Source of the DNA: Christiangramia crocea | Lineage (GTDB): Bacteria; Bacteroidota; Bacteroidia; Flavobacteriales; Flavobacteriaceae | DNA length: 64,000 bases | Direction: 5' to 3' | Assembly: GCF_022410465.1 (NCBI RefSeq) | Contig: NZ_JAJSON010000018.1 | Coordinates: 62,001 to 126,000 of the forward strand | Shown: one piece after another, positions 18,391-28,900 of the stretch | How the letters are laid out: every line of letters starts with the position of its first letter | Position numbering within the stretch: position 1 is the first letter of the stretch | Position numbers and translations under genes: made by a program | Notes under the pieces: generated by a model | Seen by the model: the letters and a program-made list of their open reading frames with translations, nothing else | What the model was told of the DNA's origin: nothing | The model's database searches: none

Positions 18391-20211
18391 TTAATGATTA
18401 AGCTCCTCTTCTTTATCCTGTAAAGGAACCGTTTGTGGAACAAAGTCCTGTCCTTTTATCACATAATCTCCGTTCTCACCGGTCTTGGAGTAATCATAAG
18501 CCCAACGATAAACCGAAGGAATTGCTCCAGGCCAGTTTCCGTGGATATGCTCTACCGGAGTAGTCCATTCAAGTGTGTTAGATTTCCATGGATTCTGAAC
18601 GGCTTTCTTTCCGAAGAAAATCGAACCAAAGAAATTATAAAGGAACACCAGCTGAACTGCTGCAGTAATGATAGCCGCCACAGTGATGATAACATTTACA
18701 TCTGCATAATCATCAAAGTAAGGGAAATTGGTATTTGTATAATAACGTCTAGGAAGTCCGGCAATCCCTATAAAGTGCATAGGGAAGAAAACTCCGTAAG
18801 CCCCTACTGCTGTTACCCAGAAATGAATATACCCAAGGTTCTTATTCATCATTCTACCGAACATTTTCGGATACCAGTGATAAACCCCGGCAAACAAACC
18901 GTACAGGGCAGAGATACCCATTACCAGGTGGAAGTGAGCTACCACGAAGTATGTATCATGAACATTAATATCCAGGGTAGAATCTCCAAGGATAATACCT
19001 GTTAGACCACCCGTGATAAAAGTAGAAACGAGTCCGATAGAGAACAACATTCCCGGGTTCATCTGGAGGTTACCCTTCCATAAGGTGGTTATATAGTTAA
19101 ATGCTTTTACTGCGGATGGAATTGCAATCAATAAAGTCGTAAAGGTAAATACCGATCCAAGGAACGGGTTCATACCGGAAACGAACATATGGTGACCCCA
19201 TACTATCGTTGAAAGGAATGCGATCGCAAGTATGGATGCAACCATCGCACGGTAACCAAAGATAGGTTTACGTGAGTTTGTTGCAATAATTTCTGAGGTT
19301 ATCCCCAGTGCCGGAAGAATTACAATATATACCTCCGGGTGACCAAGGAACCAGAAAAGGTGCTCAAACAATACCGGTGAACCTCCCTGGTGACTCAAAA
19401 CCTCTCCCTGAATAAAGATATCGCTAAGAAAGAATGAAGTCCCAAAACTACGGTCCATAATCAAAAGAAGCGCAGCTGAAAGCAAAACCGGAAATGAAAC
19501 CACCCCTATTATTGCAGTTACAAAGAACGCCCAGATCGTAAGTGGAAGTCTGGTCATAGACATTCCCTTGGTTCTAAGGTTTATTACAGTAACTATATAG
19601 TTTAGTGAACCTAAAAGCGATGATGCAATGAAGATAGCCATAGACACCAGCCAAAGCGTCATCCCGGTACCAGATCCACCAATTGCCTGTGGCAAAGCAC
19701 TAAGCGGCGGATAAATTGTCCAACCTGCCGATGCAGGACCAGCTTCAACAAATAATGAGCTAAGCATAATCACACTAGAAAGGAAGAACAACCAGTAAGA
19801 TACCATGTTAAGGAAACCAGATGCCATATCCCTTGCACCTATCTGCAATGGAATCAAAAGGTTACTAAAAGTACCACTTAGACCAGCTGTTAGAACAAAG
19901 AATACCATTATAGTACCGTGAATGGTTACGAGTGCAAGATAAATGCTTGGCGTCATAACCCCATCTGGAGCCCATTTTCCAAGAAGGGCTTCAAAGACCC
20001 AGAACGATTGTTCCGGCCAGGCCAGCTGAATACGGAACAATATCGACATTGCGATACCTATGACCCCCATTATAAGTCCGGTTATAAGATATTGCTTGGC
20101 AATCATCTTATGATCCTGACTAAAAATATACTTTGTTATAAAAGTCTCTTTATGATGATGTCCGTGATCGTCGTGATGATCGTGTGCCGGTGCGTTTGCA
20201 ATTGCTGACAT
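18391..20211 (-). CDS. coxA: Cytochrome c oxidase subunit I
   Basis: Catalytic haem-copper subunit of 606 residues with 12 membrane segments. It reduces O2 to water and pumps protons. Haem and CuB ligand motifs are present: TIHGTIMVFF, the CuB/tyrosine loop LGHPEVYIVILP with the proton-channel glutamate of A1-type oxidases, WGHHMFVSG, and VVAHFHLVMG. The N-terminus has a histidine-rich patch (H-D-H-H-D-D-H-G-H-H-H, residues 10-20). It is the last gene of the act-cox operon, 23 bases after coxB. A subunit III gene does not follow it. In Flavobacterium johnsoniae this type of oxidase forms a supercomplex with alternative complex III. Confidence 0.96.
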   Translation of the reverse strand: MSAIANAPAHDHHDDHGHHHKETFITKYIFSQDHKMIAKQYLITGLIMGVIGIAMSILFRIQLAWPEQSFWVFEALLGKWAPDGVMTPSIYLALVTIHGTIMVFFVLTAGLSGTFSNLLIPLQIGARDMASGFLNMVSYWLFFLSSVIMLSSLFVEAGPASAGWTIYPPLSALPQAIGGSGTGMTLWLVSMAIFIASSLLGSLNYIVTVINLRTKGMSMTRLPLTIWAFFVTAIIGVVSFPVLLSAALLLIMDRSFGTSFFLSDIFIQGEVLSHQGGSPVLFEHLFWFLGHPEVYIVILPALGITSEIIATNSRKPIFGYRAMVASILAIAFLSTIVWGHHMFVSGMNPFLGSVFTFTTLLIAIPSAVKAFNYITTLWKGNLQMNPGMLFSIGLVSTFITGGLTGIILGDSTLDINVHDTYFVVAHFHLVMGISALYGLFAGVYHWYPKMFGRMMNKNLGYIHFWVTAVGAYGVFFPMHFIGIAGLPRRYYTNTNFPYFDDYADVNVIITVAAIITAAVQLVFLYNFFGSIFFGKKAVQNPWKSNTLEWTTPVEHIHGNWPGAIPSVYRWAYDYSKTGENGDYVIKGQDFVPQTVPLQDKEEELNH

Positions 20212-20234
20212 ATCTCTAATTCTTTATCTTAATC

Positions 20235-21440
20235 TTAGTTATTTTTTTCCACTACGGCCACCGCTTCGCTCTCCTGTGACTGCTCGTTAGTATTATCTTC
20301 ACCTTCTGCATCTTCTTCTCCTTCTGATGCCGGAGACTCGCTTCCACTGGTATCTTCAGGACGATCGACATCCTTGCTCTGATCGGCCATCACACTACCA
20401 AAGGTAGGCTGTTCTTCCAGCCATGCATTAAAATCCTTTTCAGACTCAACAACTATCTTCATCTGCATATTATAATGTGCCTGACCGCAGATCTTGTTAC
20501 ATAGAAGGAAGTATTCGAATTCATATGGATCCAGTGTTGGTTCTCCATTAGCGATTAATTCTTCATTTCTCTCCTGTCTCTCTTCGTTCACACTCTGTAC
20601 TTTCTCAACCATATATTCACTCTGGCGCATCTCTTCAGAAGTAATGGTTGGAGTAAACCCGAATTGAGTGATCATTCCGGGAACAACATTCATCTGTGCC
20701 CTGAAAAATGGGAAATAAGCGGAGTGAAGTACATCCTGAGAACGGAACTTGAACAAGACCGGTTTATCTACCGGTAAATGAAGTTCGGTAACGATCTTAT
20801 CATCCTTTCCGTAAGAATCTGACTCATCCACACCTAACTGGTTAACGCCTTCTATAAATCTTACATTAGCTTTCCCTAAAGTATTATCTTCACCTGCATA
20901 TCTTGCTCTCCACGCGAACTGGTATGCATATACCTCCACAATCATAGGATCTTCTTCGGTATTCACATTCATAATATCACTCCAGGTGAAAAGACCGTAA
21001 ATAATAAGTCCAGCAAGGACGATCACCGGAATGATGGTCCAGACGAATTCAAGCTTATCATTATCAGCAAAGAAAAGGGCTTTCTTAGTTTTTTCGCCTT
21101 TATATTTAAATGCAAAGAAATGTAAAAGTCCCTGGGTGATCACCTGCACTACCATGATAAGTGCAATGGAAACGAACATCAGCGTATCATATTCAGACCC
21201 GTGTTCAGAAGCTGCTTCAGGAAGGTAGAACCTACCATATTCCCAGAAACAGTAAATGGTAATCACATAAAGAAAAATAACAAAGGCAAGCATCAGGATA
21301 CCATTCAGCTTGTTATCCTTATCGTTTGCTATCTGCGAGGTATCAGCATCTGGCCTCTTAGACATTTCAAAGATCTTGGAGATCTGCCAACCTGTTACGG
21401 CCAGAAGTGCTAGTACGATTATTACTAAAAATACGGTCAT
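20235..21440 (-). CDS. coxB: Cytochrome c oxidase subunit II
   Basis: Subunit II of 401 residues carries the binuclear CuA centre that takes electrons from cytochrome c. Membrane segments lie near 1-20, 50-70, 90-112 and 133-152, one or two more than in the simplest form. The cupredoxin domain (about 165-345) has its CuA ligands in LLCNKICGQAHYNM (C-x3-C-x3-H-x2-M). The C-terminal 55 residues are acidic and low in complexity (repeats of E, D, S), probably disordered in the periplasm. No cytochrome c domain is fused. It lies 32 bases after actF. Confidence 0.95.
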   Translation of the reverse strand: MTVFLVIIVLALLAVTGWQISKIFEMSKRPDADTSQIANDKDNKLNGILMLAFVIFLYVITIYCFWEYGRFYLPEAASEHGSEYDTLMFVSIALIMVVQVITQGLLHFFAFKYKGEKTKKALFFADNDKLEFVWTIIPVIVLAGLIIYGLFTWSDIMNVNTEEDPMIVEVYAYQFAWRARYAGEDNTLGKANVRFIEGVNQLGVDESDSYGKDDKIVTELHLPVDKPVLFKFRSQDVLHSAYFPFFRAQMNVVPGMITQFGFTPTITSEEMRQSEYMVEKVQSVNEERQERNEELIANGEPTLDPYEFEYFLLCNKICGQAHYNMQMKIVVESEKDFNAWLEEQPTFGSVMADQSKDVDRPEDTSGSESPASEGEEDAEGEDNTNEQSQESEAVAVVEKNN

Positions 21441-21472
21441 TTTATAAAATCTTCTTTAAACAATCAATCTTT

Positions 21473-22852
21473 TTAATAATGGTAATGCTTGCTTTCCTTG
21501 ATGAAAGGATTTCCTTTTACAAGCAAAGGCGCCTTTGTAAGTGCGTTGAAAACTACGAATAAGAAAAATCCTCCAAACAACAATACGGCACTTATTTCAG
21601 AAACACCTATAAACCAGGATTCTCCAACAGTTGCAGGCATTACCAGTACAAAAACGTTCAGGTAATGACCGGCCAGTATTATAATTCCTGTCATGATCAC
21701 AAACCAGTTCACTCTCTTGTAGTCACTGTTCATAAGTAAAAGAACAGGGAAAATAAAGTTAGTTACAAGCATTCCCCAGAAAAGTACTGGATAATCTTCC
21801 ATTCTTGTGATAAAATAAACAACCTCTTCCGGTATATTGGAGTACCAGATAAGCATAAATTGAGAAAACCATAGATAGGTCCAGAAAATACTTATTCCGA
21901 ACATGAATTTAGCCAGATCGTGAATATGACTGTCATTCACAAATTCAAGATATCCCCTTGACTTAAGATATATACTTATAATAGCGATGGTAGTAATCCC
22001 AGACACAAATAAACTGGCAAATACGAACCATCCGAATAAGGTACTAAACCAGTGCGGATCTAAACTCATGATCCAGTCCCATGACATCATAGATTCTGTT
22101 ACTATAAAGAATACAAGGAATCCTGCTGCCAGTTTAAAGTTCTTTTTAAAGTATGTGTTATCTGTAGCATCATCCATCTTAAGCGAGTTCTTTCTAAGCA
22201 GATGTCTGAACAAGATCCATCCACCAAGATAGATCGCAGCTCTTATCAAAAAGAAAGGAACATTCAAATAAGCAGTCTTTGCCTGGATTATTTCATCATG
22301 AGCCACTACTTCAGGATCCATCCAGATAAACAAATGGTTAACGTGGAAGCCAGAAAGCATTAAAAGCACAAATACTATAATTCCTCCAGGTAACAGATAA
22401 GCAGTGATCGCTTCCATTACCCTGAATAATACAGGAGACCACCCTGCCTGGGCTGCATACTGTATTGCATAGAATGCAAGTACCCCAAGTGAGATCATAA
22501 AGAAAAAGAAAGCTGCCACATATAGTGCTGACCATGGCTTGTTCTGTAACTGATGAAGCACATGCTCATAGTGTTCATTATCATGAGCGGCTTCTTCGCC
22601 GTGTCCGCCTTCAGCTGCGGCATGGGTTTCTTCGGCATGTTCCTCAGAAATACCTTCACCCGGTAATTGTTCTACATTAATTTCAGAAGATTCTACCCCT
22701 GCATGTTCTTCACCATGATGTTCAGAAGCCATCATTTCCTTGACATCCTCTACTGTTTCCGGTGCAGCGATAAATCCGTAAATGAGACCTATTGCGCCAA
22801 CAATCATAAAAATGATCGCTGTTAATTTTAATTTACTGGATAACGTATACAT
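21473..22852 (-). CDS. actF: Alternative complex III subunit ActF
   Basis: Integral membrane quinol:cytochrome c oxidoreductase subunit of 459 residues, related to ActC and the NrfD/PsrC family. After a first membrane helix (8-28) comes a loop of about 70 residues rich in His and Glu (HHGEEHAG, EEHAEETHAAAEGGHGEEA) and then about nine more helices. It ends in KESKHYHY. Position between actE and coxB fits the known gene order. The His-rich loop is not part of the conserved fold and may bind metal; this is inference. Confidence 0.92.
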   Translation of the reverse strand: MYTLSSKLKLTAIIFMIVGAIGLIYGFIAAPETVEDVKEMMASEHHGEEHAGVESSEINVEQLPGEGISEEHAEETHAAAEGGHGEEAAHDNEHYEHVLHQLQNKPWSALYVAAFFFFMISLGVLAFYAIQYAAQAGWSPVLFRVMEAITAYLLPGGIIVFVLLMLSGFHVNHLFIWMDPEVVAHDEIIQAKTAYLNVPFFLIRAAIYLGGWILFRHLLRKNSLKMDDATDNTYFKKNFKLAAGFLVFFIVTESMMSWDWIMSLDPHWFSTLFGWFVFASLFVSGITTIAIISIYLKSRGYLEFVNDSHIHDLAKFMFGISIFWTYLWFSQFMLIWYSNIPEEVVYFITRMEDYPVLFWGMLVTNFIFPVLLLMNSDYKRVNWFVIMTGIIILAGHYLNVFVLVMPATVGESWFIGVSEISAVLLFGGFFLFVVFNALTKAPLLVKGNPFIKESKHYHY

Positions 22853-22870
22853 ATCGATAGATCTAAATCT

Positions 22871-23596
22871 TTATTCTTGAGTTTCGGTTTGGTTGTTTGC
22901 AGTTTCCTGCCCGTTTTCGTTTTCCATAGTTGAGTCTTCTTCACCTGCATCCTGATATAAATCGGCATCAGCTTTTGACGGATAAAGATTAGTTTTGGCA
23001 GAAGTTTCCTCTTCAAATTCCCTTTCCGGATTACCTTCCAGTTGATCTTTAAGACTCATCACATAATGAGTGATCTGCCAGCGCTCCTCAATAGAGGTTT
23101 GAGAGGCATATGAACCCATATTGTTAAGACCGTAATACATTACATGATACACACTACCTTCAGTAATTGCACGTCCTGCATCGTCATACGAAGGAACACC
23201 AAGGATCTTTTCACGTTCAACCAGTATTCCTTTTCCGGCACCTTTATCACCGTGGCAAACGGCACAATAAATAGTGTAAAGCTGCTTACCTTCGTTCAGA
23301 TTGTCTTCAGTATAAGGCAAAGGATTGGTAAGATTAGCTTTAGCTTCAGCAGCATCCTGAACATTGTTCTGATACTCGTAAGGCATCCAGCCTCTGGCCA
23401 CTGTTCCTTCTACCGGAAGTTTAGCTTCCTGCCCATTCTCAAAAACCTTGTACTCACCATAAGTCTCATAACTTACAGGCTCATACATATCTGGCATATA
23501 CTGATAGTTAGGATCATCTTTATCCTGGCAGGACACAACTGTAAAGCCAAGAAGAAACAATGCTATAGTTTTATGGAACAAACTTCTCATTATCAC
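22871..23596 (-). CDS. actE: Alternative complex III monohaem lipoprotein ActE
   Basis: Monohaem cytochrome c of 241 residues with a lipoprotein signal peptide (FLLGFTVVSC, lipidated cysteine about residue 23). The single haem site is YCAVCHGDKGAGKG, and the axial methionine probably lies in the VMYYGLNNMGSY segment. It is the periplasmic electron-exit subunit of the complex. An alternative start is the ATG two codons in (MRSLFHK). The C-terminal 50 residues are acidic and glutamine-rich, like the tail of CoxB. It is six bases after actD. Confidence 0.93.
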   Translation of the reverse strand: MIMRSLFHKTIALFLLGFTVVSCQDKDDPNYQYMPDMYEPVSYETYGEYKVFENGQEAKLPVEGTVARGWMPYEYQNNVQDAAEAKANLTNPLPYTEDNLNEGKQLYTIYCAVCHGDKGAGKGILVEREKILGVPSYDDAGRAITEGSVYHVMYYGLNNMGSYASQTSIEERWQITHYVMSLKDQLEGNPEREFEEETSAKTNLYPSKADADLYQDAGEEDSTMENENGQETANNQTETQE

Positions 23597-23602
23597 TATT
23601 TA

Positions 23603-24124
23603 TTATTCTATTAATTTAATTTCAGAAGCTCCAGTCTTATATAAAAAGTCTGTAAGGTCTTCCACATTATGATTGGCAGCATCCACCTCCATAAGGAACA
23701 CATCGTCTGTAGTTCTTACATCAGGGTTCTCAGCTTTCTTAAAAGGCCATAGTTTACTTCTCATGTAGAAAGTGATCACCATAAGGTGAGCAGCAAAGAA
23801 TACAGTTAATTCAAACATAATTGGCACAAAAGCCGGCATGTTCTGAAAGAAACTGAAACTTGGTTTACCTCCGATATCCTGAGGCCAGTCTTCTATCATG
23901 ATAAAATTCATCATTGCGATTGCAACGGCTAATCCAACCAGTCCATACAGAAAAGATGTGATGGCTAATCTTGTTGGGGCAAGTCCCATGGCCTTATCCA
24001 GTCCGTGAACAGGGAATGGGCAGTAGATCTCACCAATATGATAGCGTGCTTCACGAATCTGCTTCACAGCCTGTAAAAGCAGATCGTCATCTCTGTAAAT
24101 AGCGTGTAAAACTTTAGATGCCAT
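23603..24124 (-). CDS. actD: Alternative complex III subunit ActD (DUF3341)
   Basis: Protein of 173 residues with the DUF3341 pattern. A cytoplasmic N-terminal domain includes PFPVHGLDKAMG (about 37-48), followed by two membrane helices (about 54-78 and 97-118) and a short C-terminal tail. It stabilises the membrane part of the complex and carries no cofactor. Five bases separate it from actC, so they are probably translationally coupled. Confidence 0.93.
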   Translation of the reverse strand: MASKVLHAIYRDDDLLLQAVKQIREARYHIGEIYCPFPVHGLDKAMGLAPTRLAITSFLYGLVGLAVAIAMMNFIMIEDWPQDIGGKPSFSFFQNMPAFVPIMFELTVFFAAHLMVITFYMRSKLWPFKKAENPDVRTTDDVFLMEVDAANHNVEDLTDFLYKTGASEIKLIE

Positions 24125-24129
24125 CCTGA

Positions 24130-25944
24130 TTATTTATTTTTTAGTTTGTTTGCCTGAGCTACCCATCCTTCTCTATTTTCTTGTATAGGGAAGTTTTCGA
24201 TCACTTCATCAAGCAATTCAAAATCCTCTTCTTTTAGTTTGCTAACCTGATCGAATAGATAGATACCAACCTGGTGCAGGTGCTGCTGAAGCAAGGGTCC
24301 TACATTTTTAAGCCTGGTTAGATCGTCTGCTGTTTGAGTTTCAGGGTCAAATGTTCCTATTCTCGCAAGCATTTCATCAATACGATCTTTCATCACTTCA
24401 GATATAACAATTCCGTCTACATTAACGGTCTCTTCATGAGCCTGACTGGTATTATCGGAATTGTCATCATCACTATCATCGATCTTGTTATGAATTCCTT
24501 CTTCAACATTTCGGGCAGGATTCTTACCGTAAGTTTCATGCTCATGGTATACCACATTATCACCATGCTCAGCTCTAAGTTTTTTATACTTTTCTCCGGA
24601 AGCCTTAAGAATGGTCTTCACTTCAGCCTGGGCGATCACAGGGAACGAACGGGCATATAAAAGGAACAATACGAAGAAGAATCCAATAGTACCTATGAAA
24701 ATCCCAATATCCACAAATGTTGGAGAGAACATGGTCCACGAAGACGGAAGGTAATCACGGTGAAGCGAAGTCACGATAATTACAAAACGCTCGAACCACA
24801 TCCCGATATTCACGACGATCGAGATAAAGAATGAGAACATGATACTTGTACGCAGTTTCTTGAACCACATGAACTGCGGAGAGAACACGTTACAGGTCAT
24901 CATACTCCAGTATGCCCACCAGTAAGGTCCGGTAGCCCTGTTAAGAAATGCGTACTGTTCGTATTCTACACCCGAATACCATGCGATAACAAGCTCTGTA
25001 ATATAAGCAGTACCCACGATAGAACCTGTGATCATGATCACAATATTCATCAATTCGATATGCTGAATAGTAATATAGTCTTCAAGATTAGATACCTTCC
25101 TCATGATAATAAGCAGGGTGTTCACCATTGCAAACCCTGAAAATATCGCACCTGCAACAAAGTAAGGAGGGAAAATGGTGGTGTGCCATCCCGGGATTAC
25201 CGATGTTGCAAAGTCAAAAGATACAATAGTATGTACAGAAAGTACCAGTGGCGTTGCAAGTCCTGCAAGTACCAGAGACACTTCTTCAAAACGCTGCCAG
25301 TCTTTGGCGCGTCCACTCCATCCGAAAGAAAGTATACTGTACACCCTTTTTGTAAAGGGAGTGATCGCTCTGTCACGGATCATTGCGAAATCAGGCAGCA
25401 ATCCTGTCCACCAGAATACCAGTGATACAGAAAGATATGTAGAGATCGCAAATACATCCCAAAGCAGGGGCGAATTAAAGTTCACCCAAAGGGATCCAAA
25501 CTGGTTAGGAATTGGAAGTACCCAATAAGCTAACCATGGACGTCCCATGTGAATTAAAGGGAAAAGTCCCGCCTGCATTACCGAGAAGATCGTCATCGCC
25601 TCTGCAGATCTGTTAATGGCCATTCTCCATTTTTGACGGAACAGCAATAATACCGCCGAGATAAGTGTACCGGCGTGACCAATACCTACCCACCAAACAA
25701 AGTTGGTGATATCCCAGGCCCAGCCTACTGTTTTATTTAGTCCCCAGGTACCAATACCTGTGGAAATGGTATAAACTATACATCCTACACCCCAGAGAAA
25801 GGCCACAAGGGAGATAGAAAAAACTATCCACCAGGATTTGTTAGCCCTTCCTTCAACCGGCGCAGCCACATCAACAGTCACATCGTGATAGCTTTTGTTA
25901 CCGGTAACTAGAGGCTTTCGTATAGGTGCTTCGTAATGAGACAT
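24130..25944 (-). CDS. actC: Alternative complex III subunit ActC with HhH tail
   Basis: NrfD/PsrC-family membrane subunit of 604 residues; the first 450 or so hold about ten helices and the quinol site of the complex. The remaining part is an unusual cytoplasmic extension. It has an acidic linker (about 480-510, D- and N-rich) and then a domain from about 540 to the end with LKNVGPLLQQHLHQVGIYLF and a final ENREGWVAQANKL. That pattern is the helix-hairpin-helix domain also seen at the C-terminus of some NuoE proteins. Its role here is unknown. The frame is clean, so this is not an assembly join. Confidence 0.93.
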   Translation of the reverse strand: MSHYEAPIRKPLVTGNKSYHDVTVDVAAPVEGRANKSWWIVFSISLVAFLWGVGCIVYTISTGIGTWGLNKTVGWAWDITNFVWWVGIGHAGTLISAVLLLFRQKWRMAINRSAEAMTIFSVMQAGLFPLIHMGRPWLAYWVLPIPNQFGSLWVNFNSPLLWDVFAISTYLSVSLVFWWTGLLPDFAMIRDRAITPFTKRVYSILSFGWSGRAKDWQRFEEVSLVLAGLATPLVLSVHTIVSFDFATSVIPGWHTTIFPPYFVAGAIFSGFAMVNTLLIIMRKVSNLEDYITIQHIELMNIVIMITGSIVGTAYITELVIAWYSGVEYEQYAFLNRATGPYWWAYWSMMTCNVFSPQFMWFKKLRTSIMFSFFISIVVNIGMWFERFVIIVTSLHRDYLPSSWTMFSPTFVDIGIFIGTIGFFFVLFLLYARSFPVIAQAEVKTILKASGEKYKKLRAEHGDNVVYHEHETYGKNPARNVEEGIHNKIDDSDDDNSDNTSQAHEETVNVDGIVISEVMKDRIDEMLARIGTFDPETQTADDLTRLKNVGPLLQQHLHQVGIYLFDQVSKLKEEDFELLDEVIENFPIQENREGWVAQANKLKNK

Positions 25945-25979
25945 ATCCTTATCTGATTGATTCTTAGTTATTCGTTTAT

Positions 25980-28900
25980 TTAAGCTTCGGTTGTATTTCT
26001 AACTTTTGTCTGGTACATCACATTTGGTTTGGTACCTACATACTCAAGCAGATGATACATCCTGTCATCATTTTTCTTTTCAAGAATTTTTGAGTCCTCG
26101 TTATTTACATCCCCAAAGACCATTGCCCCTTTATCACAAGCTGCAGAACAGGCCGTATGGAATTCTCCATCTTTAATCGTTCTACCTTCACGCTTGGCAT
26201 CAAGGATAGTCTTCTGGGTTTTCTGGATACACATAGAACATTTTTCCATAACCCCTCTGGAACGTACAGTAACATCCGGGTTAAGCACCATTCTCCCAAG
26301 GTCATTGTTCATATGGTAATCAAATTCATCATTTTTAACATAATTGAACCAGTTAAAACGACGTACTTTATAAGGACAGTTGTTGGCACAGTATCTCGTA
26401 CCCACACAACGGTTATAGATCATCTGGTTTTGACCCTGTCTACCATGAGAGGTTGCCGCAACAGGACAAACAGTCTCACATGGAGCATGGTTACAATGCT
26501 GACACATTACAGGCTGGAATACAACCTGAGGATTATCTGCCGCCTGCTCCAACTCTCCGAATTCTGAAAGCGAGCTTCCAAGGCCACCAATATTTTCCTT
26601 TTTCTCGAGATCGCCGGTAAATGTATCTTCAGAAGAGAAATATCGGTCAATACGCAGCCAGTGCATATCTCTTGATTTTCTTACTTCTTCCTTACCAACT
26701 ACCGGAACATTATTTTCAGAATGACATGCGATAACACAGGCACCACAACCAGTACAGGCATTAAGATCTATACTAAGGTTAAAGTGAGGTCCCGTAGTCC
26801 TGTCAAAACTTTCCCAGATATCAACCTCTGGCGCGGTAACAGGAGTCTCAATATGATTAAGAGATACCTCAGGTGTTTCATTCCACACATGAGCATCTTT
26901 AGTATTGAAAATTTCAAGAGTAGTTTCCTTGATGATATCACCTCTACCCATCAGGGTATTATGCAGCTGAACACATGCAAATTCATGCATTCCCGCAGCT
27001 TTCTCAATTTTCACCTTTTGAACGGAGCTGAAGTTCTGATACAGAGGATAAGCATTCACCCCTGTTTGCATTTCTTCCTGAATCCCTGCTTTTCTACCAT
27101 AACCAAGCGCAAGACCAACAGAGCCTTTTGCCTGTCCCGGCATAATATAAACAGGAACATTCTGAACTACAGAATCACCTACGCTAACATTCACATAACT
27201 TCCGTTAAGACCACCGTCAGCAACATGCTCATTTACCAGCCCGAGTTCTTCAGCATCAGCTTTTGAAACAGTAAGGTAGTTATCCCAGCTCGCTCTTGTA
27301 AGCGGATCTGGCATTTCCTGCAACCACGGGTTGTTAGCCTGCTGGCCATCACCAATAGCAGTATTTGTATACAAAGAAAGCTCAAAACCATCTCCTTCAA
27401 GCTCATCCATATTGAATGAAACGGAAGAATTACCGGAACCTTCAGAGGCAGCAACCTCTACAGGAGAAGTCGCTTCAAAAATACCGTCATGAAGTACTTC
27501 ACTCCAGTTACGATCACCCAGTCCGCCAGACCAGGTCTCTTTAATATATTCGTAATAAGACTTATTATTATCAGACCATTTAAGGAGTGTATCCTGGAAT
27601 TGCCTTGTATCGAACAAAGGCCTAATGGTTGGCTGCATCAAGCTGAAAGACCTTTCACTAAACTGAATGTCCCCCCAACTCTCCAGATAATGAGGAGTAG
27701 CAGCCACATATTTACTTAATTTAGAAGTCTCATCGGTTCTGGTAGTGAAATCAACTACCGTTTCAACCTGCTTAAGACCTTCTACAAAATCATTTGAATT
27801 TGGTAAAGTATGAACAGGGTTAAGTCCGGCGATCAAAAGAGCGCCAACACTTCCATTATTCATATCTTCCACCAGCTGAGCCACCTCACCAGAATTACCC
27901 TGACGGATAACTCTTGCATTTGAAGTATCCATCACCTGGCTACCAAGTGCTTCATTGATCTCAAGGGCCCAGGTTTGAGCTTCGTCATCAGGAATACCAC
28001 AGGCAACAACAGCACCACTACCAGCCTGCCTTAGCTGTCTTGCAGCTTTCACTACAGCATCATCAATATTCGCAGGCAGATCACTTGTAGACGAACCTCC
28101 GGCAACATAACCTCTTAATGCAGAAAGAACTGCTTTTTGCTGGGACGGCTTTAAAGGTACACGCTTATCTGCGTTCGCACCAGTAAGAGTCATATTAGAT
28201 TCAAACTGAATATGACGGGACATTTCTCCATTTTCAGGAATCCTGGTCTTCGCATATGCAGCATCATAGCCACCACCCTGCCAGTCAGCAAGGAAATCTG
28301 CACCTACACCAACAATGGTTTTAGCCTTTGAAAAGTCGTAATTAGGCAATGCACGTCTTCCATATTTTGCCTGAAATGCGTTTAGAGCAGCATCCTCAGA
28401 TACAGCATCATAAACTACGTGACGAACATTCCCATATTTAGAAGAAAACTCCTTAATGAGTTTAGAAGTCGAAGGACTAGCAAATGTTTGAGTCAAAAGA
28501 ACGATCTCACCACTGGTATTCTCCAGAGCAGATCTTACTTCACGATCAAATTCTTCCCAGGAAACATTTCTCCCTTCGATCATTGGGCGTTTCACCCTTT
28601 TTGTATCGTATAAAGAAAGTACCGAAGCATGAACACGGGCATTCACCCCGCCTTTAAACTTCGACAGATCATTATTTTCAATTTTTATTGGTCGACCCTC
28701 CCGAGTTTTTACCAAAACGCTCGCAAAGTCAAATCCATCAGCAATGGTAGATGCGTAAAAATTTGCAACTCCAGGCACAATCCTCTCCGGTTGCACCACG
28801 TAAGGAATAGACTTCGTCACAGGGCCTTCGCAGGCAGCCAGTGATGCCGCTGCTGTACTGAATCCAACATACTTAAGAAAATCCCTTCTTGAGGTTTTTG

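Noticed and set aside
20280-20400. Acidic tail of CoxB as a separate domain
   Set aside because: It is low-complexity E/D/S sequence with no fold, similar to the tail of ActE, and is better seen as a disordered end.
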